A stretch of DNA of 5,653 nt from Planctomycetota bacterium. Lineage in GTDB: Bacteria; Planctomycetota; Planctomycetia; Planctomycetales; Planctomycetaceae. The notes under the pieces are model-generated. The model was not told where the DNA came from and searched no databases. It saw only the letters and a program-made list of their open reading frames with translations. Both the position numbers and the translations under genes were made by a program. Shown here one piece after another: positions 1 to 5,272 of this stretch (its first letter is position 1; each line of letters begins with the position of its first letter). The DNA lies in the NCBI GenBank assembly GCA_013151585.1, contig JAADHY010000527.1, positions 1 to 5,653 of the forward strand. Direction: 5' to 3'.

Positions 1-670
1 ACCAGAAGAGCATCGGAACGTCCGGCGACGCCGAGGCCGAGTTGCAGCCCAAGTGCAAGAAGTCCACGCCGGCCCGTTTCAAAACCGTCGGCAGAATCCA
101 GCAATGAGACGGCACATCGGTCATTTTCGCGTCGCGCGGCAACGGGACGTCCAGCGACCGAGCCAGTCGGGATGAGAACCCCAGCCCGCGCACAAGGTCT
201 TCCAAGTCCAGCGATTCAGTATGAGTCGTGCCGGCCAGCGCGTGCCAGACCAGCCGGCCGTCGTATATCGCCCGGACGATCCGCTTACGCCGCTCAGGCG
301 TCTGTCTCGGCCACAGAATCTGCGCCATCGGCCAACCAGGGACCGTCCAAACAAACCTGTGTTCCGGCGGCAACTTGCGTGTGGCTTCGCAGACTGCCAG
401 GGCCTTGTCGATCATCGTCGTGCGGTATCGATTGACGACGTTGCGCGCGAGATCCGTGTAGCCGATGTCGAAGTGGGTTTTGAAAACCACGACGATCTGC
501 TCGAGGTGTGCTGGCCGTTCTCGCTGTTTCTGGTTCTCACGATCCGGGCGGGCCTGCCGTGTGGCCAGGCTTTGGCCAACTGCCACAGGCGAGGTGGGGC
601 CGAAGAGCGCGAAAAAACCTCCCGCTACAACAAGACTTGTCATCAGACCACGGTGCAGTCGGCTTGCCAC
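1..670 (-). CDS. Secreted GH38-like (DUF5054-type) glycosidase, N-terminal part
   Basis: The first 223 codons are present and the C-terminus lies beyond the window start. I start the gene at GTG 670-668. A ribosome binding site (AAAGGGAGAG on the minus strand, 687-678) lies 9 nt upstream of it, and the extra nine residues add the basic n-region of a signal peptide (MASRLHRG, then a hydrophobic stretch at ~9-24). The next in-frame start, ATG at 643, would lose that n-region. After a charged linker (~38-56) a catalytic-type domain begins. K64-T72 reads KTHFDIGYT, matching the H-x-D-x-G metal-binding opening of GH38 alpha-mannosidase-like folds (H66 and D68 as ligands). At 185-206, DVPSHCW followed by LPTVLKRAGVDFLHLG resembles the segment around the GH38 nucleophile, which would make D185 the candidate. 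The wording of these motifs, from memory, is closest to DUF5054 proteins. An exported glycan-processing hydrolase is inferred; activity and substrate cannot be read here. Confidence 0.8.
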   Translation of the reverse strand, partial: MASRLHRGLMTSLVVAGGFFALFGPTSPVAVGQSLATRQARPDRENQKQRERPAHLEQIVVVFKTHFDIGYTDLARNVVNRYRTTMIDKALAVCEATRKLPPEHRFVWTVPGWPMAQILWPRQTPERRKRIVRAIYDGRLVWHALAGTTHTESLDLEDLVRGLGFSSRLARSLDVPLPRDAKMTDVPSHCWILPTVLKRAGVDFLHLGCNSASASPDVPMLFW

Positions 671-677
671 TGTTTGT

Positions 678-687
678 CTCTCCCTTT
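678..687 (-). promoter_or_regulatory. Ribosome binding site fixing the GTG start of the GH38-like gene
   Basis: On the minus strand the sequence AAAGGGAGAG precedes GTG 670-668, with 9 nt between its GGGAG core and the start. No comparable purine-rich site precedes the alternative ATG at 643. This site decides the start choice. Confidence 0.6.
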
Positions 688-739
688 GTCTTTGCGGTGC
701 TGATCGGTCGGTAGGGAACCAACGACGCAATCGATTGGG

Positions 740-922
740 TCAGCGATGGTCTGTCCAGCAGACCCAACCCTTCACGCGGCCTGGCTCGTCAAACAGCTCG
801 AAGTCAACTTCGGTCTCCGTTGCAAGCTACAGGAGGACCCCGTCGCTCGCTTCAGCCCCGTACGGCCAACTTCCATCCATCCCGCAAGCTTCACCTTCTC
901 GAATTCCGCTTGCGGAAAGCAT
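740..922 (-). pseudogene. Possible decayed reading frame in the 671-946 gap
   Basis: On the minus strand an ATG at 922-920 opens 31 codons ending in TAG (829-827). The same frame then stays open to TGA at 742-740. The second part reads like protein (TETEVDFELF then DEPGRVKGWVCWTDHR). One in-frame stop may therefore split a former gene end. I recognise no family, there is no good ribosome binding site, and a chance open frame in GC-rich DNA is equally possible. The rest of the 671-946 gap shows only a 10-bp palindrome (CCGCCGGCGG, 935-944) just past the stop of the neighbouring gene. I found no convincing promoter for the GH38-like gene. Confidence 0.15.
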
Positions 923-946
923 CCGATGGAGCGACCGCCGGCGGAA

Positions 947-1963
947 TCAGCGGCTGGGAAACTTTGACTTTCTCACGGCGATCGGGCCGATGTACTCTTT
1001 GGCGACGACGATGTTGTCAAACCAGACTTTGCTCGTGTGGCCCTGCGGCGCTTGCGTGATGTAAAGCAATACCCAAAGGAAGTTCAACTTCAGCCGCTCG
1101 TCGCGCCGCCACCGAAAACCCTCGAACGGAGAACCGCCGCGTGGGAAGCGCAACGGCTCCGGCCCGCGTCGTGTGTCGCTCCAACGAACACCCTCACCGC
1201 CCTGACCGGGCAGGAATTTGTCATAAACCCATTTCCCTTTCGGAAACCCTTTGCCGAGATGGCTCACCCGACGACCATCGATCCAAAGAGCCATCTCGCC
1301 GTTCGTGTCGCCGACGTCGTTCATCTTCATCATCAGTTCCAGGCAAATCCACCGGCCCCGTTCGACCCTCAAGGCGGGGTTGCGGATGAAAGAGTTGCCC
1401 CACGTCTGTCCCCGCGGCGGACTGGCGCGCATTTCCATCCAGTACGTGTAGTAGTCCCAGACCCAGGCGCTGCCTTGGGGTTCCACACCGGTACTGAACC
1501 GCTCATGGCCGCGCGGACGCTGGCCGGCGCCTCCCTGGGGCCACGCAGTCGCCGGATGATAGCCCCCCACGTGGAAGAAATGGTGGATCGGTGCGCACTG
1601 GCGGTCGAACTTGACGTAAAATCGCACATGCAGTTTCTCGTAGCCGGGCTTTAACCGCCGGTAAAGATGCGCGCCAGTGGATTGGCCCCCAACGTGCGTC
1701 ATCAACAGCGATCTTCCGCCGCCACTCGGCTCTGGTACGTCAGTCGAAAGCGACAAGAGCGCCTGGTTGTGAATGTCTTCCCATCGTTTCGCGACCGAAT
1801 TGATCGACGCCGAGTCGAAATTCTCAAAGAAAACGACCACCGGATCGTTTTCAATGCCTTTGTCGCCCGGATACTTGTCGGCAATCCCGCTGGCTGCCAA
1901 TGCCGAGGAGCAGGCGGTTGATAATGCGGCCCCCAGCCAGGCGAATCGTATTGCAAATTTCAT
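947..1963 (-). CDS. Secreted concanavalin-like (polysaccharide-lyase-like) protein
   Basis: This is a complete 338-residue protein. I start it at ATG 1963-1961, which has an AGGAC ribosome binding site (1975-1971) and a typical signal peptide: MKFAIR, a hydrophobic core, and an ALA-A cleavage site near residue 23. The open frame continues upstream to 2236, but that part is arginine- and glycine-rich and would bury the signal peptide, so I exclude it. The mature protein looks all-beta: VVVFFENFDS (42-51), a strand-rich centre with HHFFHVGGYHP (127-137) and YYTYWMEM (171-178), then ALWIDGRRV (225-233) and VWFDNIVVAKEYIGPI (313-328). The last pattern is typical of concanavalin/LamG-type jelly rolls, including several polysaccharide-lyase families. 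I recall similar uncharacterised exported proteins from Planctomycetes-type genomes. It lies between a GH38-like gene and, beyond the TPR gene, a PL1-like gene, so a glycan-binding or glycan-cleaving role is likely. Catalysis is not demonstrated, and I cannot assign a lyase family. Confidence 0.85.
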   Translation of the reverse strand: MKFAIRFAWLGAALSTACSSALAASGIADKYPGDKGIENDPVVVFFENFDSASINSVAKRWEDIHNQALLSLSTDVPEPSGGGRSLLMTHVGGQSTGAHLYRRLKPGYEKLHVRFYVKFDRQCAPIHHFFHVGGYHPATAWPQGGAGQRPRGHERFSTGVEPQGSAWVWDYYTYWMEMRASPPRGQTWGNSFIRNPALRVERGRWICLELMMKMNDVGDTNGEMALWIDGRRVSHLGKGFPKGKWVYDKFLPGQGGEGVRWSDTRRGPEPLRFPRGGSPFEGFRWRRDERLKLNFLWVLLYITQAPQGHTSKVWFDNIVVAKEYIGPIAVRKSKFPSR

Positions 1964-2280
1964 AAGCGTTGTCCTGATCCTGAAGCAGCCTTTGGGCCGC
2001 AACCGAAATAGCACGATGCTCCGCGCCGTGTGGTCGCGACACGGAGCGTCGCAGTACAAAGATCCGCACAAGACGCCCCCACCATGATACACGAAGACAC
2101 CAGCCAAGAGATGCGTCCTCGGTATTCCGATGCCAGGGCCGCCGCGGGGGAAGCGTTCGGCGCCGATCTTCGACCCCGTCGAAACGGCCGAGCGCAGGTC
2201 TTCCAAGGTCGTCTTGCCAAAACCTCTCGAGCACACGCCGGCACCTTGACCTTTAAAAACAGCGGGGTAGAATCCGGACG
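1964..2280. other. Divergent intergenic region between the concanavalin-like and TPR genes
   Basis: This 317-bp stretch separates two divergently transcribed genes. At its right end is the TPR-gene promoter (2246-2273). Near its left end, in the leader of the minus-strand gene, two inverted repeats overlap: CCGTGT/ACACGG (2026-2031 and 2039-2044) and GCTCCG/CGGAGC (2018-2023 and 2042-2047). They share bases, so only one can form at a time. I found no convincing promoter for the minus-strand gene. Open frames crossing the region have poor composition and no ribosome binding sites. Confidence 0.6.
2246..2273 (+). promoter_or_regulatory. Sigma-70-like promoter for the TPR gene, predicted leaderless
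   Basis: TTGACC (2246-2251, five of six consensus bases) is followed after 16 bp by TAGAAT (2268-2273, five of six). Only 7 nt separate the -10 box from the ATG at 2281, so transcription would begin at or next to the A of the start codon. No ribosome binding site precedes that ATG, which fits a leaderless mRNA. Confidence 0.55.
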
Positions 2281-3168
2281 ATGACGAACATCAACGACTC
2301 CCTGTCCTCCGCGAAATGGTTGATACCGTTTGCGCTTGTCTTGCTCGGCACGGCAGTGACGGTCGCCCTCATGTGGGGAGAGGCTGCACGGAGCCGCGCG
2401 GAGTTCGAAAGACTGCTTGCGGATCCCGAAGCGCTGCGCGAGCTGGAAGAGGAAGTGCGGCAGTCGCCCCGCGACGTCGAAAGGGCCTTTCGGCTGGCCA
2501 CGGTCTACCGCATTCGCATCCTGATGGGCATCTCCATTCCAGGAAGCACCGAAGCACTGAACCAGATTGTTTCGGCCATGCCCGAAGCGGGTATCGAATT
2601 GTCGGATGAGACGAAGCGCGATTTGAAACGCGTCAATACGAAGTCGGAAGAACTCACGGCGAAGTATGCCGTCGATGTGGAGAGCGAAGCGAAGAAGGGT
2701 GAGCGGCTCATGCAAACCGTGCTCCGCCAGCCGGGCGTTCCTGCCGAAGACCAGGCGTGGTCGCACATCATGCTCGGGCATTTTCAACTCGCCCAACGAA
2801 AACTCGCCGACGCGTTGGAATCGTCGCGACAGGCGGAACAGCTTGACCCGATCAGCCCGTTTCCTCACCTGCTGAGGGCGGAAGTCCTCGACAAGCAGGG
2901 TGATTACGAGGAGGCCATTGCGGAGAACCAGACTGCGGTCGGAAAAGCGGCCGCCTGGGCCGGCGTCCAACCGACTTTCGCACAGCAGATGGCGTGGGCA
3001 TTCACATCTCCCAACAGCGCCGTTGCCAGAAGCAAAGAACGCAACTGGCGGAAACAAAAGCAACAGATAGCTGAGTGGATCTCTACAAGCGCGGGAATGC
3101 ATATTTTGCAATTGAGGTTATCCATCAAGCAACAGCGGTCCGCGCAACAGCACGAACCTACGGATTAA
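2281..3168 (+). CDS. Membrane-anchored TPR protein
   Basis: This 295-residue protein has one N-terminal membrane segment (~13-32, WLIPFALV then LLGTAVTVAL) after a short, nearly uncharged head. The rest would then lie on the outer or periplasmic side, or stay anchored as a signal-anchor protein. Residues ~36-62 are acidic and helical and may be a coiled coil. A helical region with many Glu and Lys follows (~90-150). Two consecutive TPR units fit at ~158-191 (SHIMLGHFQLAQRKLADALE, then AEQLDP) and ~192-225 (LLRAEVLDKQGDYEEAIAE). The tail is Gln- and Arg-rich. TPRs bind protein partners and nothing in the sequence names one. The start is supported by the membrane segment and by the promoter lying directly upstream, although there is no ribosome binding site. 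A long minus-strand frame opposite it is arginine-rich and looks like a shadow. It is convergent with the PL1-like gene downstream. Confidence 0.85.
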   Translation: MTNINDSLSSAKWLIPFALVLLGTAVTVALMWGEAARSRAEFERLLADPEALRELEEEVRQSPRDVERAFRLATVYRIRILMGISIPGSTEALNQIVSAMPEAGIELSDETKRDLKRVNTKSEELTAKYAVDVESEAKKGERLMQTVLRQPGVPAEDQAWSHIMLGHFQLAQRKLADALESSRQAEQLDPISPFPHLLRAEVLDKQGDYEEAIAENQTAVGKAAAWAGVQPTFAQQMAWAFTSPNSAVARSKERNWRKQKQQIAEWISTSAGMHILQLRLSIKQQRSAQQHEPTD

Positions 3169-3176
3169 GGCAACGG

Positions 3177-3213
3177 ACTGCCAAGGCCTGGGCGCCCGTG
3201 TGAAGCTGGCAGT
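3177..3213 (+). terminator. Weak stem-loop downstream of the TPR gene
   Basis: ACTGCCA (3177-3183) and TGGCAGT (3207-3213) are exact inverted copies starting 8 bp after the TPR stop codon. The loop contains the self-complementary GGGCGCCC. There is no T-tract, so intrinsic termination is uncertain. Position is the main argument. Confidence 0.25.
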
Positions 3214-3240
3214 GCTGTCGGCAGGCCGAGTGTCAGTGGA

Positions 3241-3298
3241 AATAATTCGTTACCGTTTCCTTGGATTTTTGCGACAGATGGGGAGGTAACGAATGATT
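3241..3298 (+). repeat. 14-bp inverted repeat covering the relic's ribosome binding site and start
   Basis: Bases 3241-3254 pair with 3285-3298 at 13 of 14 positions; the core ATTCGTTACC/GGTAACGAAT is perfect. The right arm includes the end of the GGGGAGG ribosome binding site (3280-3286) and the ATG at 3293. The TTTCC at 3256-3260 can also pair with the rest of that site. In an RNA read from upstream this would be a hairpin masking translation initiation, as described for transposase genes of IS10 and IS50. It may also include the terminal repeat of the former insertion sequence. Confidence 0.6.
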
Positions 3299-3376
3299 CT
3301 GGCAAAGGTGTCCGAGAAGTTTGCGGGTGGCAGGCCCGTGTGCGTCATGTTCCGGGGAAATCTCAAGTACGCTTTT
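3293..3376 (+). pseudogene. Truncated transposase N-terminus (IS4-like)
   Basis: An ideal ribosome binding site (GGGGAGG, 3280-3286, 6-nt spacing) precedes ATG 3293. The first 28 codons (MILAKVSEKF, then PVCVMFRGNLKYAF) match the pattern I recall at the start of IS4-type DDE transposases from Planctomycetes-like genomes: K-x-x-x-x-F near residue 10, then P-V-x-V-M-x-R-x-x-L-x-x-A. The resemblance stops at codon 28, within 3 bp of the palindromic element that starts at 3379. The frame continues through that element to a stop at 3494-3496 (67 residues), but those residues are repeat-derived. No DDE catalytic region follows in any frame before the PL1-like gene, so this is a 5' relic. The family assignment comes from memory of the N-terminal pattern and is tentative. 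Confidence 0.45.
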
Positions 3377-3378
3377 TG

Positions 3379-3515
3379 CGAGAGCGTGTCTTCAAATGGG
3401 GAGGACGAGCCTCCTGGCGAGCCGCGCCATGGGCAAACCATCGGAACAGCGCGGCTCGGCAGGAGCTTCGCCCTCCCGATCCCGCATCATAGATGAATTT
3501 GAGGACACGCTCTCG
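3379..3515. repeat. Nested palindromic element (MITE- or REP-like)
   Basis: Outer arms 3379-3397 and 3497-3515 are inverted copies at 18 of 19 positions (CGAGAGCGTG against CACGCTCTCG at the ends). Inner arms 3399-3427 and 3449-3477 match at 25 of 29. Within the 21-nt loop, ATGG (3429-3432) and CCAT (3438-3441) can pair again. The left outer and inner arms are 1 nt apart, but on the right they are separated by 19 nt (3478-3496), so the structure is asymmetric. The inner GC-rich arms (CGAGCCGCGC/GCGCGGCTCG) resemble short palindromic repeats I recall as dispersed in Planctomycetes and Verrucomicrobia genomes. No target-site duplication is evident. Its place between convergent genes is typical of REP-type elements and would let it act as a two-way transcription stop or mRNA end protector. 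That role is inferred. Confidence 0.75.
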
Positions 3516-3581
3516 GGACTCTGTCGGCTTCCACCTCATCGGCAAACCTTTCGCAACGCGCCGGCGGACCTGCAGAGCCTG

Positions 3582-4862
3582 TCACGGACGCCCAGCCAGA
3601 AGCTTGGCGGCCAGCTCGTTGATGTATTCTTCGATGGCCGTGTAGCCGGACGGCATCCGGTGGGCCGAGTCGTCGCGGTGTTTGTCCAGGCCGTGCCGGT
3701 CTTCCCAGGCGTCGGGCATGCCGTCGTGGTCCGAATCTTTCGGCGGCCGGCGCGGGCGGAGCCCTTGCATCAAGTTCTTCGGCGCGTGGCGGCCGTAGGA
3801 GCCCGTGCCCGTCCGGACCTCGCGGATGGTGCGCCGCGTCACCACGTCGCGTGGGAAGCACCCGGCGCGGGCCAGCACCAGCCGGTACGCTTCGTCCGGC
3901 GAGTGGGTGGTGACGGGCGGAACCGGCGTTTCCCGGTCCACCACGCCGGGCAGGCCGGGGTTGCCGCGGATCAGTCTGCCGTCCACCATGTTGTCGCGCA
4001 GGTAATAGCGGCCGTCGGGCCGGAATTCGCACCACGGCCGATTGCCGCGCTTGTAGTAGTTGCCGACAAAATTGAAGCCCGGCCGGCCGATGTAGTTGTT
4101 GTGGTGCACGAACCCCTGCTCGAAGTGATAGACGACGTTGTTGCGGAAGTCGGCCGGGCCGCTGCCCAGGCAGGGACTGCGGATCATGTGATGGGCGAAC
4201 AGGTTGTGGTGGATCGAGATGCGGTGACTGCGCCCGCCGGCGATAAGGGCGAACTTATGCCACGGCTCGCCCTTCTTGGCGCTGGACTCTTCGATCGTGC
4301 ACCATTGAATCGTGATGTCTGTCGCCCGTGCCCAAAGATCGATCACCTCATCCTCGGACCAGGCGAGCGACAGATGGTCCAGTACGGCGTTCTGGACCGA
4401 TGAGAACTGGATGCAGTCGCCCAGATCGCCTCGGCCGGGTACGCCTCGGACGCGCAAGAACCGCACCACCACGTCGTGCACATGCGGCTGCTGGTCGGTC
4501 CGCTTTTGCCAATCCCTCAGGTCGCTGCGCAACAGTCCTTCGATGGTGATCCCCGCCCCGGGCGCCGTCTGGCCCGCGATGGTGATGTACGGTTCGGTGA
4601 TTACGATGTGGCCGCGGATCACCCCCGAGACATCGAAGACCACGATGCGCGGTCCCGGCGTCTGACACGCGGCGTTGAGGCTGCCGGGCCCCGAGGGTTT
4701 GAGCGTCGTCACCTTGATCACCTTCCCGCCGCGTCCGCCAGGCGTGTGCGCGCCGAACCCTTCCGACCCGGGAAAAGCGGGCAGACGCTCGTGGCCGCCG
4801 ACTGGCGGCGCCATGACCGCCAACGCGACAACCGCGACGGCAACCGTCCCCGTCCTCTGCAT
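3582..4862 (-). CDS. Secreted PL1-like pectate lyase with calcium-binding tail
   Basis: This 426-residue protein starts at ATG 4862-4860, with AGGAGA 8 nt upstream and a signal peptide (core ~6-20, cleavage near 23). The mature part opens with AFPGSEGFG (29-37) and GGRGGKV (42-48), the usual start of bacterial PL1-type right-handed beta-helix lyases. Helix rungs follow: SGPGSL (57-62), IVVFDVSGVI (73-82), ITIAGQTAPGAGI (93-105). Likely calcium ligands are D149, D171 and D175 (the last two in WSEDEVID after DHLSLA). R228 in IRSP fits the catalytic arginine of the R-x-P-x-x-R motif; the second arginine of that motif is not conserved here (Gly233). After the helix, a DSDHDGMPDAWE calcium-binding motif (376-387) leads into GYTAIEEYINEL (406-417), a tail common in these exported lyases. 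Cleavage of pectate or a related uronate polymer by beta-elimination is known for the family; the exact substrate is not readable. Confidence 0.9.
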   Translation of the reverse strand: MQRTGTVAVAVVALAVMAPPVGGHERLPAFPGSEGFGAHTPGGRGGKVIKVTTLKPSGPGSLNAACQTPGPRIVVFDVSGVIRGHIVITEPYITIAGQTAPGAGITIEGLLRSDLRDWQKRTDQQPHVHDVVVRFLRVRGVPGRGDLGDCIQFSSVQNAVLDHLSLAWSEDEVIDLWARATDITIQWCTIEESSAKKGEPWHKFALIAGGRSHRISIHHNLFAHHMIRSPCLGSGPADFRNNVVYHFEQGFVHHNNYIGRPGFNFVGNYYKRGNRPWCEFRPDGRYYLRDNMVDGRLIRGNPGLPGVVDRETPVPPVTTHSPDEAYRLVLARAGCFPRDVVTRRTIREVRTGTGSYGRHAPKNLMQGLRPRRPPKDSDHDGMPDAWEDRHGLDKHRDDSAHRMPSGYTAIEEYINELAAKLLAGRP

Positions 4863-4924
4863 GATGAGCGTCTCCTGTCACCAAGCGGTCCGGAGCGCAG
4901 CCTGGGGCCGCACCGCGCGAGGTT

Positions 4925-5007
4925 GTCACGCTCCGGCCTGTCTGCGTGCGACGCACCGGCACGTGTGACGACGGGTCGTGACGCTCCAGCGCGGTGACTG
5001 CAGTCAC
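4925..5007. promoter_or_regulatory. Palindromic operator-like site with a half-site cluster
   Basis: GTGACTGCAGTCAC (4994-5007) is a perfect 14-bp palindrome. Three further copies of its GTGAC half or the complement lie at 4925-4929, 4965-4969 and 4978-4982. Two of them are part of a longer direct repeat: GTCACGCTCCGG (4925-4936) and GTGACGCTCCAG (4978-4989), 10 of 12 identical. Such a cluster fits binding by a dimeric regulator acting on the PL1-like gene, whose start is about 130 bp from the palindrome, or on both divergent genes. The regulator is unknown. Confidence 0.4.
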
Positions 5008-5065
5008 GCGGGCGGCGCGCGCATCATGGGGCTTCACGACCCTGATTTCGCCTCCGGCAGCCATG

Positions 5066-5071
5066 TATAAT
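5066..5071 (+). promoter_or_regulatory. Candidate -10 box for the propeller gene
   Basis: TATAAT matches the sigma-70 -10 consensus exactly in otherwise GC-rich DNA. The -35 region at suitable distance is poor (CTGATT, 5042-5047, 18-bp spacer). If used, transcription would start near 5078 and leave a leader of about 195 nt before the propeller gene. Confidence 0.35.
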
Positions 5072-5272
5072 CGATGCCGCTGCGCGATGCCAGCTCGGCA
5101 CGGGTGGCGGCGGCCGCCAAGCAGAGACGGAAGATGCGGCCGCGTTCGGGCGGTACGCCGGCCGTGCCCGTGTCGGACAGCCGGATGGACGAATGGTGCC
5201 GACAGAGCGGAAACAGCGGGCGGGCTGTCGTCAGGGACGATTCACGAGCAATGGCTCTTGGGAGAAACGATC

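Larger units (their letters stand above)
3169..3581. other. Intergenic region between convergent genes, holding mobile-element remains
   Basis: This 413-bp stretch lies between the 3' ends of the TPR and PL1-like genes. From left to right it holds a weak stem (3177-3213), an inverted repeat with a ribosome binding site and transposase start (3241-3376), and a nested palindromic element (3379-3515). In 3516-3581 I see nothing specific. It contains no intact gene. Confidence 0.7.
4863..5272. other. Divergent control region between PL1-like and propeller genes
   Basis: This 410-bp stretch separates divergent genes. Its centre holds a 14-bp perfect palindrome and a cluster of GTGAC/GTCAC half-sites (4925-5007). 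A TATAAT box lies at 5066-5071, and the right end is the propeller gene's ribosome binding site. An open plus-strand frame from ATG 5074 runs on into the propeller gene in another frame, has no ribosome binding site, and is rich in Arg and Ser. I treat it as non-coding. Confidence 0.6.

Noticed and set aside
829..837. Strong ribosome-binding-like CAGGAGGAC on the plus strand
   Set aside because: No start codon follows at a usable distance, and no plausible plus-strand gene begins there.
1964..2236. Upstream extension of the concanavalin-like gene to ATG 2236
   Set aside because: It would place 91 residues of poor composition before a typical signal peptide. ATG 1963 has its own ribosome binding site.
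2030..2284. 84-codon plus-strand frame ending in an ATGA overlap with the TPR start
   Set aside because: The overlap suggested translational coupling, but codon third positions look unbiased, no ribosome binding site is present, and the promoter at 2246-2273 lies inside the frame.
1960..3111. 383-codon minus-strand frame opposite the TPR gene
   Set aside because: Its product is rich in Arg, Leu and Phe with no domain pattern. The opposite strand encodes a coherent membrane segment and TPR repeats with its own promoter.
3194..3342. Repeated GCCCGTGTG at 3194-3202 and 3334-3342
   Set aside because: Nine bases with no extension on either side is within chance for GC-rich DNA.
3321..4403. 360-codon plus-strand frame opposite the PL1-like gene
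   Set aside because: It starts in the mobile-element remains and runs antisense to a clear PL1-like protein. Its Val/Ala/Arg-rich product is a GC-driven shadow.
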